A stretch of 64,000 bases of DNA from Streptomyces stelliscabiei (GTDB lineage Bacteria; Actinomycetota; Actinomycetes; Streptomycetales; Streptomycetaceae), in the NCBI RefSeq assembly GCF_014873495.1, contig NZ_JADBGF010000001.1, positions 3,720,001-3,784,000 of the forward strand, read 5' to 3'. Made by a program: the position numbers and the translations under genes. This document shows, in pieces, positions 31,693-40,042 of this stretch (the stretch's first letter is position 1; every line of letters starts with the position of its first letter). The notes beneath the pieces are model-generated. The model saw nothing but the letters and a program-made list of their open reading frames with translations. It was not told the DNA's origin and did not search any database.

Positions 31693-32021
31693 TGCAGGCC
31701 ATCGCCACCACCCTCCTGACCGTGCTGCGCGGCACGACCACCGACGTGTACGGCGACGAGCAGGACACCGACGCCCCCGTCCTCACCGGCATCCCTGCCT
31801 CGCTGACCGAGCAGTCCCGGCGGGTCACCACCCGCGACAACCCGACCCCCCGCATCGTCCGCTACGCCGTCGCCCGTGTGGCTGCTGGCACGGATATCCG
31901 GGATCAGGACCGGGTGCGTGATGAGCGCACCGGGGCCGTGTACATCGTCGACGCCCCGTCGTCGATGGCGAACCCCGCGATGACCGCTGATCTGCGGCTG
32001 GATCTGCGGCGCACGACCTGA
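31692..32021 (+). CDS. head-tail stopper/connector
   Basis: A 109-residue beta-rich protein (VYGDEQDTDAPVLTGIPASL, DERTGAVYIVDAPSS) matching the small barrel-type stopper proteins that close the connector. Assignment rests mainly on gene order between adaptor and gp10-like genes. Confidence 0.6.
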   Translation: MQAIATTLLTVLRGTTTDVYGDEQDTDAPVLTGIPASLTEQSRRVTTRDNPTPRIVRYAVARVAAGTDIRDQDRVRDERTGAVYIVDAPSSMANPAMTADLRLDLRRTT

Positions 32022-32099
32022 CAACAGCATCGGCCACCAGCGCCCGGGGAGACCGGGCCCGGCCAGCACGACACCACCTTCGGAGAGGAGGCGGCGACT

Positions 32100-32471
32100 A
32101 TGGCGCGATCCGGCGTACGGATCGACCCGTCGGCGCGTACGCATGTCGACGCGGCGATCAACGACTGGATGGGAGACGTCATCGGCGTCGCCATCCTCGG
32201 AGACGCCCGCGACTACGTCCACAAGCGCACCGGCCGCCTGCACGACTCCCTCCGCTCCGAGTGCCACGACAAGGTGCTGCGCGTCGGCTCCCTCGACTGC
32301 AACTACTCGACGGACGTCGAACTCGGCACCGCCCCGCACGTGATCGTGCCCCGCAACAAGAAGGCCTTGTACTGGCCTGGCGCTGACCACCCCGTGGCCC
32401 GCGTGAACCACCCCGGCACTCCGCCCATGCCGTACTTGCGTCCCGCTCTGTTCCAGCGGAGGACGCCGTGA
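32100..32471 (+). CDS. HK97 gp10-like neck protein
   Basis: A 123-residue protein with the family pattern: DYVHKRTGRLHDSLRSE (about 40-56), then VELGTAPHVIVPRNKKAL (about 75-92) and PYLRPALFQ at the C-terminus. It is a minor head-tail joining protein. The upstream 78-bp gap ends in a strong GGAGAGGAGG ribosome site; the next gene overlaps by 4 bp. Confidence 0.75.
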   Translation: MARSGVRIDPSARTHVDAAINDWMGDVIGVAILGDARDYVHKRTGRLHDSLRSECHDKVLRVGSLDCNYSTDVELGTAPHVIVPRNKKALYWPGADHPVARVNHPGTPPMPYLRPALFQRRTP

Positions 32472-32917
32472 GCCTCCAACTGCGGGCCACCCCAGAACTC
32501 GTCGCCACCGCCTGGCTCAAGACCGTCGTCGGCGACCGCGTCGCCACGACCCTGCCCAAGGACAACACCTCGTGGGCGGCGTCCGGGTTCTGCACCCTCG
32601 TCACGGCCGGCGGCACCCCGAACCTGTACGTGCCGCTGCGGGATCCGGCGATGGGCGTGGACTGCTGGGCCTTCAACCCAGACAGCCAGAAGCCGCCGTG
32701 GAACAAGGCCGCCGTGCTCGCAGAGGCGATCCAGGCCGCCTGTTACGACCACACGGCGATCCCGCAGACCGTCACCCTGCCCGCCGGGTATCCGGCCGCG
32801 CGGGTTCTGTCCGCGTACACGGTCGGCGAGTCCCGACGGATCCATGACGACGCCTCGTCGTACGCCCGCTACTCGATCCCCGGGCTCGTCATCGCCTGGA
32901 CGGAGGTCCCCTCGTGA
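32468..32917 (+). CDS. tail terminator-like protein
   Basis: A 149-residue protein with alternating helix and strand, from GTG 32468 overlapping the neck gene. Size and order (after the gp10-like gene, before the tube protein) fit the tail terminator/completion protein that caps the tube. A VLSAYTVGESRRI segment is followed by a beta strand as in this group. Confidence 0.6.
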   Translation: MSLQLRATPELVATAWLKTVVGDRVATTLPKDNTSWAASGFCTLVTAGGTPNLYVPLRDPAMGVDCWAFNPDSQKPPWNKAAVLAEAIQAACYDHTAIPQTVTLPAGYPAARVLSAYTVGESRRIHDDASSYARYSIPGLVIAWTEVPS

Positions 32918-33141
32918 GCTGCTACGCCGTCCAGGAACGCAAGCCGCATGGCCAGCTCCTCAGTTGGAACGGGCGCGTCATCGTCCACAACAGTCGAGAC
33001 GAGTTGGAGTTCCTTCTCACCGGCGACATCCGCATCGTCGACTGCCCGCGCTCCATTCCGCCCGAGCAGACCATCGAACTGCGCTTCCACCCGCAGTTCA
33101 GCCACCACCGCTTTCCACTCTGTCGGGAGGACTACCCCTGA
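32914..33141 (+). CDS. small hypothetical protein
   Basis: A 75-residue protein from GTG 32914 (4-bp overlap), beta-rich with Cys at 3 and 44. It appears in the connector-to-tube interval. A structural accessory role is possible; no family recognised. Confidence 0.5.
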   Translation: MSCYAVQERKPHGQLLSWNGRVIVHNSRDELEFLLTGDIRIVDCPRSIPPEQTIELRFHPQFSHHRFPLCREDYP

Positions 33142-33329
33142 TGCCCACCGTCCGGACCACCATGCAGCCCGACCGGGAGATCGAGGTCACCGACGCCGAC
33201 TACCTCGACCTCAAGCGGCAGGGCCTCCTCATCGACGACACCCCGGAGACTCCCGCACCCGCCACGGCGGCCCCTGCCCCTCCCGAGAAGAAGACCATCG
33301 CCGGCACGGCCGGAAGCAAGGAGAGCTGA
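33141..33329 (+). CDS. small hypothetical protein
   Basis: A 62-residue protein whose ATG overlaps the previous TGA. A short alpha/beta head (REIEVTDADYLDLKRQGLL) is followed by a Pro/Ala/Lys tail. Such proteins often precede the tail tube gene in actinophages. Function unknown. Confidence 0.55.
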   Translation: MPTVRTTMQPDREIEVTDADYLDLKRQGLLIDDTPETPAPATAAPAPPEKKTIAGTAGSKES

Positions 33330-33332
33330 CCT

Positions 33333-33887
33333 ATGTCGGTGACCACGACCAACCTGATCCAGGGCCCCGCAACCCTCTACAAGGGGGCATTCGGTGCGAC
33401 CGAGCCCGCTGACACGGCCGTCAACGCGGCCCCGCCCGCGTCCTCGTGGACGGATCTGGGCGGTACGCAGGACGGCGTGAAGCTCAGCGTCGACCAGACC
33501 TACTCGGAGCTGGAGGTCGACCAGATCACCCTCCGCGTCGGCAGCCGCCTCACGAAGCAGGACTTCACCATCGAGACCTCCCTCGCGGAGGCGACGCTGG
33601 AGAACCTGTCGATCTCCCTCAACGGCGGCACGGCAGCGTCCGGGTCGGGCTACAAGAGCTTCGATCCGAACGTTACGTCGAGTGCGACGCAGCCGAACTA
33701 CTTCGCCGTGATCATGGACGGTTACGGCCCCGGCGGCACGCGTCGCATCATCGGCCGCCGGATGCTCAACACCGACTCGACGGAACTGGCGTACACGAAG
33801 GACAAGCAGACGCTGATCCCCGTCAAGTTCACGGGGCACTACGTCAGCTCGGTGATCACCCCCTTCCACATCGTCGACCAGAACTGA
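33333..33887 (+). CDS. major tail protein (tube)
   Basis: A 184-residue protein, beta-rich, with the typical tube segments WTDLGGTQDGVKLSVDQTYS and SRLTKQDFTIETSLAEATLE and a conserved C-terminal FTGHYVSS region. Position just before the frameshifted chaperones identifies the tube subunit. Confidence 0.85.
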   Translation: MSVTTTNLIQGPATLYKGAFGATEPADTAVNAAPPASSWTDLGGTQDGVKLSVDQTYSELEVDQITLRVGSRLTKQDFTIETSLAEATLENLSISLNGGTAASGSGYKSFDPNVTSSATQPNYFAVIMDGYGPGGTRRIIGRRMLNTDSTELAYTKDKQTLIPVKFTGHYVSSVITPFHIVDQN

Positions 33888-33925
33888 CCAGCCCCTAGCC
33901 CCTGCCCGTACGAGGAGAACCACCC

Positions 33926-34327
33926 ATGGCATCCACCACCGCACGCACCCGCCAGTCTGCCGCCGCCAAGCGGAACGCGGCCAAAACTCTCAACCCCGAC
34001 GTCGACTTCGAGCCCGTCCGGATCGCTGCCGACGACGAGGTCGTTGAGGAGCGGGTCCCGCTCTTCTATATCGGCGACGACGAGTACACGATCCCCAAGC
34101 GCATCCCGAAGGGTGTCGCCCTCCAGTACCTGCGGCAGGCAGGCGAGCGCGGCCATGAACTTGCCACCGCGCCCCTGCTGATCCGGGTGCTCGGCGAGGA
34201 CGCCTACGAGGCGCTGGAGAAGTCCAAGGCCCTGACCGACGAGCAACTCGAATCGATCGTGGACATCATCGTCGGTCAGGCCCTCGGCAGGCAGGAGGGC
34301 GGGAAGGGAAAAGCCCAGAGTGGCTGA
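33926..34327 (+). CDS. tail assembly chaperone (short form, G-like)
   Basis: A 133-residue protein with a basic N-terminus, PLFYIGDDEYTIPKRIPKG (about 47-65) and a helical C-terminus. It is the zero-frame product of a two-frame chaperone gene, analogous to lambda gpG. A slippery heptamer lies five codons before its stop. It binds the tape measure protein before tail assembly. Confidence 0.8.
   Translation: MASTTARTRQSAAAKRNAAKTLNPDVDFEPVRIAADDEVVEERVPLFYIGDDEYTIPKRIPKGVALQYLRQAGERGHELATAPLLIRVLGEDAYEALEKSKALTDEQLESIVDIIVGQALGRQEGGKGKAQSG
34306..34312 (+). other. -1 ribosomal frameshift slippery site GGGAAAA
   Basis: Read in the zero frame as G-GGA-AAA, the heptamer fits the X-XXY-YYZ rule for -1 slippage. 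The -1 frame is open from here to TGA 34705-34707, giving the long chaperone form as in lambda gpGT. Confidence 0.75.
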
Positions 34328-34707
34328 CCCCGCTCCACGGGGCGATCACCGCCCTGCCGTGGCTGGAGGCGATCGCAGAGCGGACCGGACAGATCATCTG
34401 GGTCCTCGACCACCAGGACGACATCGACGCCGACTTCCTTGCGATCTACCACATCGACCTCGAACGCGACGAGATTGACGCCCGCCGCTACTTCGCCCTG
34501 GCGCACCGGCTGACCGCCTACTCGGGCGTGATGGCGGCCCGCGCTGAAGCCGAACGCGAAGAGCAGCAGCCGACAAGCTCGACCCCAACCCGCACCAGCA
34601 GTACCCCCGCGCCCGAGGGCGCGGACAGCGACGCCCGAGAGGTCTCGCTGACGACGTTCCGGATGCAGTTCCCCGGACTGGTGAGCATGGGAGGCGGGGC
34701 AGGGTGA
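34312..34707 (+). CDS. tail assembly chaperone frameshift extension (T-like)
   Basis: This frame lacks its own start and is joined to 33926-34312 by the -1 shift, giving about 260 residues. The extension begins SPEWLTPLHGAITALPWL, has helical HHQDD/DLERDEID-type segments, a Ser/Thr/Pro linker and ends FRMQFPGLVSMGGG. It is the counterpart of lambda T. Its 3' end overlaps the endonuclease VII gene by 4 bp. Confidence 0.75.
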   Translation, partial: SPEWLTPLHGAITALPWLEAIAERTGQIIWVLDHQDDIDADFLAIYHIDLERDEIDARRYFALAHRLTAYSGVMAARAEAEREEQQPTSSTPTRTSSTPAPEGADSDAREVSLTTFRMQFPGLVSMGGGAG

Positions 34708-35243
34708 CCACCAAGCAGTGCACCCGGTGCAGCGAGGTCAAGCGCCTCTCCGACTTTTACTCAAAGGTCAACCGGCGCCCGCACCGCAAGGCCGACCGGA
34801 CCTATGCCTCGGAGTGCAAGACGTGCACGTTGACCTACGCCGCTGAGTGGCGGGCCCGTAACGCTGACCATGCCGACGTGAGGCCGCTCCCCGCCTCTGC
34901 GTTCTGTGGGCGGTGCAAGACCGAGAAACCCACTGGGGACTTCGCCCTCAACCGCACCAAGGCGCGCGGGATTCAGCACATGTGCCTGGACTGCATGAGG
35001 GATCGGAAGTACGGGCTGGCCCTCGGCGAGTACGACCGCATGCTCGAACAGCAGGGCGGCGGCTGCGCTATCTGCAAGCAGCCCTGCGCCCGCGAGCGGC
35101 GCCTCAGCGTCGACCATTGCCACAGCACCGGGCGAGTGCGCGGGCTGCTCTGCCAGAACTGCAACGCCGCCATCGGCATGCTCAAAGAGGACGTCGCCTT
35201 GTTCTTTAGGGCGGTCAACTACCTCTCCGGAGGCGGTTCCTGA
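34704..35243 (+). CDS. recombination endonuclease VII-like protein
   Basis: A 179-residue protein from GTG 34704. N-terminal zinc pairs CTRCSEVKRLSDFYS and CKTC, a second pair CGRC...CLDC, then the endonuclease VII core CAICKQPC, LSVDHCHSTGRVRGLLCQNC (D-H-C-H with CxxC) and NAAIGMLKED at the C-terminus. Endonuclease VII-type proteins cut branched DNA; stand-alone copies often behave as mobile endonucleases. Wedged by 4- and 1-bp overlaps between chaperone and tape measure genes, normally adjacent, so it looks like an insertion. Confidence 0.8.
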   Translation: MTTKQCTRCSEVKRLSDFYSKVNRRPHRKADRTYASECKTCTLTYAAEWRARNADHADVRPLPASAFCGRCKTEKPTGDFALNRTKARGIQHMCLDCMRDRKYGLALGEYDRMLEQQGGGCAICKQPCARERRLSVDHCHSTGRVRGLLCQNCNAAIGMLKEDVALFFRAVNYLSGGGS

Positions 35244-38200
35244 TGGCCGGGAGCTTTAGGATCGCCGAAGGTTACGTGGAAGTAACCGCCGACGAGTCTG
35301 GCTACGACCAGGCGATGGACCGCCTCAAGGCGAAGAAGCACACCGTCAAGGTGGGCGTTGACATTGACGATGCGGACGCCGTCGCCAAGCTCGACAAGTT
35401 GGCCAAGGACCGCAAGGTCAAGTTCTTGGCCAACGCCGACACTCGCGTTGCCGCCGATGAGCTGAAGAACCTTACCCAGAAGCGGACTACACGGATCGGT
35501 GCGGACGCTGACACTCGCGTTGCAGCTGAAGAAATCGATCTCCTCACCCGCTCGCGCACCGTCCGCGTCGACGTGGACTTCGATGGGACCGCGCTCGCTG
35601 GACTGACCGCACTCCCGGACACGATCGAGATCCTGACGGAGTTGAATCAGGCGGCTTATGACCGTGTCGTCGCCAAGCTCGACAAGCTGACCGCCGACCG
35701 GACCGTCATCATCCGCGCGTCCGCCGACACCCGCGTCGCCGCCGACGAGATCCGCAACCTCACCGCCCGCCGCCAGGTACGCATCGGCATCGACGTCGAC
35801 ACAAGGGTCGCCGCCGACAGCATCGCCAACCTCACCCGACGCCGCACCATGACCGTGCAGGCCCGCGCCGACACCGCCGCCGCGCACACCGCTCTGAACT
35901 TCCTCACCCGCGACCGGAACGTCAACGTCCGCGCCCGCATGATCGGCAGCCTCGCCGGACTCGCAGGACTTGGCAGCAACGCCTCCAGTGGCGCCGGAGG
36001 AGTCGGCCTCCTCTCCTCCCGGCTCGTCATGCTCGCCTCCGCCGCCATCGGCGCACTGCCCACCGTGGCCTCCCTCGGCCAGTCCATCGCCGCCATGGGT
36101 CCCGCCGCCGCGGTCGCTGCGCCGGCGATCCTGTCGCTCGCGACCGCGTTCGCCGCGGTCAAGGTCGGCACAGCCGGTATCGGTGACGCGTTCAAGGCCG
36201 CGTTCGCGCCGGCCACCGCGAGCGCGGGCGCCGCCACGTCGTCGATCCGGCAGGTGGAGAACGCGCAACGCTCCCTCGCCAAGGCGCAGCAGGGTGTGAA
36301 GGACGCCGAAGTCCGGGCGGCCGAAGCCAGGGTGCAGGCGGCCCGGCAGATCAAGGACGCCCAGCTCAACCTGAAGTCCACGATCCAGGACGTCGCCGAC
36401 GCCAACCGGCGCGCGGCCCGTCAGATCGCCGACGCCGAACGCGACCTCGCCGACGCGCAGAAAGACGCACGGCAGGCGCAGGAGGACCTCACCCAGGCCC
36501 GCAAGGACGCCGCCGAGGAACTCGAAGACCTCAACAACAATTTGGCCGGCGCCAAGCTCGACGAGCGCCAGGCCGTCCTCGACCTCCAGGACGCCGAGCA
36601 GGAGCTGGCGGCGGTCAAGGCGAAGGGGACGAAGGCGTCGCAGGAGGACATCGACAAGGCGCAGCTCGCCTACGACCGCGCGTTGCAGAACCTGGACGAG
36701 CAGCGGACCGAGACGAAGCGTCTCGAAGAGGAAACCGCGGCCGCGAACAAGGCCGGGGTGGAGGGCTCGGAGAAGGTTCAGCGCGCCAAGGAAGGCGTAG
36801 CGGACGCCGACCGGGCGGTCCTGGACCGGACCCGTGCCGTACGTGATGCGGTTGTGGAGGCGGCCCGCACGCAGCAGGACGGGGTGCAGCGTGTCGCCCG
36901 CGCTGAACGCGAGGTCGCCGACGCTCGTGAGGCTGCGCGTAAGGCGGCGGTGGACGGGGCCCGCGACATCAGGGACGCGCAGATGGCTGTCGCCGACGCA
37001 GCCCGCGCGGTTGCTGACGCGCAGACGTCTGGCGCCACCGCGGTCAACAAGCTCGCCGACGCGATGGCGAGGCTCAGCCCGAACGCCCGTGAGTTCGTCA
37101 ACGCCGTCATCTCCCAGGGCGCCGCCTGGCGCGGCCTCAAGCTCGACGTACAGGACGCCCTGTTCCGCGGCCTCGGGACCACGTTCACCAACCTCACCAC
37201 CGCTGTCGTGCCGCCGCTGACGGCCGGCCTCGTGGGGATGGCGGACAACCTGAACGCGATGGGGAAGAACGCGGCCAGCGCGGTCATCGAGTTGTCGAAG
37301 ACTGGCAGGCTGCGGCAGATGTTCGACGGCCTGAACGCAGGGTTCGCGAACCTCAACCGGGTGCCCGCCCAGTTCTTGAAGGGCCTGACCGAGCTGTCCA
37401 TCGCAGCGTCACCCGCCTTCGGGCGGCTGACGAAGGCGGCGGGGGACGCCGGGGACCGGATCTCGAAGAAGATCTCCGATGGGCTTGCGTCGGGCAAGTT
37501 GGAAGAGTCCATCAACCGCGGCATCGACGTCGCGAAGCAGTTCGGGCAGCTGCTCGGGGACATCTTCGGGACGCTCGGGAACATCATGAAGGCCGCCGGG
37601 GAGGGCGGCGGGGATGCGCTGGGCACGTTGGGCGAGGTGTTTGCGGAGCTGCGGCGGATCACGGCGATGCCGGAGGTGCAGCAGGCGCTCGCGACGATCT
37701 TTCGGGCGGTCAACGAGATCGCGAAGCTGTTCGCGGGCACGCTGGGCGCGGTACTTCAGGCAGCCCTGCCGCTGCTGGAGGCGCTCGCGCCGGTCGTCAC
37801 TGAGCTGGCGCAGAAGCTGGGCCCGGTCCTGGCCTCCCTCGCGGAGGCGCTGGGCGAAGCGCTCATGCCGATCATGGATGCGCTGCTGCCGGTGGTCGAG
37901 GAACTTGGTGACGTCCTCATCGACGTCGTGCAGGCGATCATGCCGCTGCTGAAGCCGATCGGTGAACTTCTTGCGGTGGTCGTGTCCGCGCTGGCGCCGG
38001 TGCTGCCGGTTGTCGGGGACATCGTGACGCTGCTCGTCGGCGCGCTCGTCACCGGGCTGAAGCCGGTCATCGCCGCGCTCATCCCGGCCGTGGGGACGTT
38101 CGGGAGTCTCATCGGCCAGTTGGCGCCGATGCTCGTGCCGCTGTATGCGGCGTTCGCGCCGCTGATCCCGGTACTGGGGCAGATGGCGGCCGCGCTGATC

Positions 38201-40042
38201 AACCTGGCGATGTCGGTGATCGAGCCGATGCTTCCGCTGATCGTGGGCCTGGCGGGCATGATGTCCGGCGTCTTGGCGGGCGCGTTCAACATCTTGGTGC
38301 CTGCGATCACGACGGTCGTGGGCTGGCTGACGACGTTCGCGAACAAGGTCAGCGAGGTCGTCGGCTGGATTGTCGACAAGTTCGAGTGGCTGTATGACAC
38401 CCTCGTCGGGCACTCCATCATCCCGGACTTGGTGCGGGACATCACGCGGTGGTTCACGTCGCTGTGGACGAACACAAAAAAGATCTTCACCGCATTGAAG
38501 GACTGGGTCGTCAAGACCTGGCGGGACCTGTGGGCTTCGGTACGAGACCGGTGGAACTCCTTCTGGTCCGGGCTACGGGGTGCGGTCTCCGGGGCGTGGA
38601 AGTCGCTCCGGGACAGTGTGAGCAACCTGCGGACGTCGATCTCCAGCACGTGGAGCAACCTGTGGAACGGCGCCCGCGACAAGGTGACGTCGATCTTCTC
38701 GACGATCCGCAGCAAGGTCGACTCGTTCAAGTCGGGGATGCGGACCGCGTTCACGTCCCTCCGGGACAGCTTGGGCCGGATCTGGGACGGCATCAAGAGC
38801 AAGTTCGCCTCGCCGGTGCGGTACGTCGTCGGCACCGTCTACAACAACGGCATCCGCCGCATGTGGAACGCCATCGCCGGAAAGATCAACTCCGGGATCA
38901 CCCTCCCCGCGATCAAGCTCGGCTTCAACAAGGGCGGCGTCGTCCCCGGCCAGGGCAACCGCGACACCGTCCCCGCCATGCTCACCCCCGGCGAACGGGT
39001 CCTCTCCACCAGCCAAGTCACCGCCCTCGGTGGCCACCGCGGCATCGACGCCATGCTCGGCCAGGACCGCCCGACGAAGACCGGCGGGAACCCCACCCGG
39101 CAGCAGGAACGCCGCCGACAGCAGCAGCCCGTGCAGCACTTCGACGTGGGCGGCATCGTCGGCAACGTCACCGGCGGCATCAGCAACGTCGTCGGCGACG
39201 TCACCTCCTGGGCGAAAGACCTCGTCGTCGGCGGCCTCAAGGACGCCGCGAAGAAGGCCCTCTCCTCGCTGGTACGCCCGCTCATCGGGAAGATCCCCAA
39301 CACCGGCATCGGGAACCTGATGCGCGGCCTGTCGAACAAGGCGGTCGACGGGATGATGGGCTGGTTCGGCAAGGAGGACAAGAAGGCCGTCGGCGGGCCC
39401 GGCGTTCAGAAAGCCCTGTCGTGGGCGAAAACGCAGCACGGCAAGAAGTACCAGTGGGGCGGCAACGGCAACCCCAGCTGGGACTGCTCCGGCCTGACCT
39501 CCGCGATCGAGTCCGTGATCCGCGGGGAACGCCCGCACCGCCGGTGGGCCACCGGCAGCTTCGTCGGGAACAACGGGCCGTCCGGATGGGTCCGGAACCT
39601 GAACAGCCCGTACATGATCGGCATCACGAACAGCGGCGTCGGCCACACGGCGGGCACGATCGCCGGCGTCAACGTCGAGAGCCGCGGCGGCGACGGCGTG
39701 GTCATCGGGAAGCGGGCCCGCTCCTACAGGGACAGCATGTTCACGTCCCGGTGGGGCTTCGCGCCCGCCGCCAAGTTCGACTCCGGCGGCCTGCTCCAGC
39801 CCGGCGCGACGATGGCCATCAACGCCACCCGCCGACCGGAGCGGATCCTCGACCCGCAGCAGACTGCCCTGTTCGAGCAGCTCGTCGCGGGCGGGGGCGC
39901 TGCTGGTGGCGTGACGATCGAGAACATCACGGTGGCTGGCACGTTCGACTTCTCCACACCTGCCTCCCGTCGAGCGGCTGCTAACGCCCTCGTCGACGAG
40001 ATGAAGGAAGCCATCCGCAAGTCCGACAGGAGCCGCGCCTGA
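35243..40042 (+). CDS. tape measure protein with NlpC/P60 domain
   Basis: A 1599-residue protein, the largest in the window. Residues about 53-235 hold degenerate 26-residue repeats around ADTRVAADEIxxLTxxRxVxI. Coiled coils (about 330-620, rich in DAQKDARQAQEDL-like heptads), hydrophobic segments (about 830-1020) and a domain with C1415 (WDCSGL) and H1468 (GVGHTAG) follow. The latter is an NlpC/P60 cysteine peptidase that could open peptidoglycan during DNA entry. The start overlaps the endonuclease stop. Tape length sets tail length. Confidence 0.9.
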   Translation: MAGSFRIAEGYVEVTADESGYDQAMDRLKAKKHTVKVGVDIDDADAVAKLDKLAKDRKVKFLANADTRVAADELKNLTQKRTTRIGADADTRVAAEEIDLLTRSRTVRVDVDFDGTALAGLTALPDTIEILTELNQAAYDRVVAKLDKLTADRTVIIRASADTRVAADEIRNLTARRQVRIGIDVDTRVAADSIANLTRRRTMTVQARADTAAAHTALNFLTRDRNVNVRARMIGSLAGLAGLGSNASSGAGGVGLLSSRLVMLASAAIGALPTVASLGQSIAAMGPAAAVAAPAILSLATAFAAVKVGTAGIGDAFKAAFAPATASAGAATSSIRQVENAQRSLAKAQQGVKDAEVRAAEARVQAARQIKDAQLNLKSTIQDVADANRRAARQIADAERDLADAQKDARQAQEDLTQARKDAAEELEDLNNNLAGAKLDERQAVLDLQDAEQELAAVKAKGTKASQEDIDKAQLAYDRALQNLDEQRTETKRLEEETAAANKAGVEGSEKVQRAKEGVADADRAVLDRTRAVRDAVVEAARTQQDGVQRVARAEREVADAREAARKAAVDGARDIRDAQMAVADAARAVADAQTSGATAVNKLADAMARLSPNAREFVNAVISQGAAWRGLKLDVQDALFRGLGTTFTNLTTAVVPPLTAGLVGMADNLNAMGKNAASAVIELSKTGRLRQMFDGLNAGFANLNRVPAQFLKGLTELSIAASPAFGRLTKAAGDAGDRISKKISDGLASGKLEESINRGIDVAKQFGQLLGDIFGTLGNIMKAAGEGGGDALGTLGEVFAELRRITAMPEVQQALATIFRAVNEIAKLFAGTLGAVLQAALPLLEALAPVVTELAQKLGPVLASLAEALGEALMPIMDALLPVVEELGDVLIDVVQAIMPLLKPIGELLAVVVSALAPVLPVVGDIVTLLVGALVTGLKPVIAALIPAVGTFGSLIGQLAPMLVPLYAAFAPLIPVLGQMAAALINLAMSVIEPMLPLIVGLAGMMSGVLAGAFNILVPAITTVVGWLTTFANKVSEVVGWIVDKFEWLYDTLVGHSIIPDLVRDITRWFTSLWTNTKKIFTALKDWVVKTWRDLWASVRDRWNSFWSGLRGAVSGAWKSLRDSVSNLRTSISSTWSNLWNGARDKVTSIFSTIRSKVDSFKSGMRTAFTSLRDSLGRIWDGIKSKFASPVRYVVGTVYNNGIRRMWNAIAGKINSGITLPAIKLGFNKGGVVPGQGNRDTVPAMLTPGERVLSTSQVTALGGHRGIDAMLGQDRPTKTGGNPTRQQERRRQQQPVQHFDVGGIVGNVTGGISNVVGDVTSWAKDLVVGGLKDAAKKALSSLVRPLIGKIPNTGIGNLMRGLSNKAVDGMMGWFGKEDKKAVGGPGVQKALSWAKTQHGKKYQWGGNGNPSWDCSGLTSAIESVIRGERPHRRWATGSFVGNNGPSGWVRNLNSPYMIGITNSGVGHTAGTIAGVNVESRGGDGVVIGKRARSYRDSMFTSRWGFAPAAKFDSGGLLQPGATMAINATRRPERILDPQQTALFEQLVAGGGAAGGVTIENITVAGTFDFSTPASRRAAANALVDEMKEAIRKSDRSRA

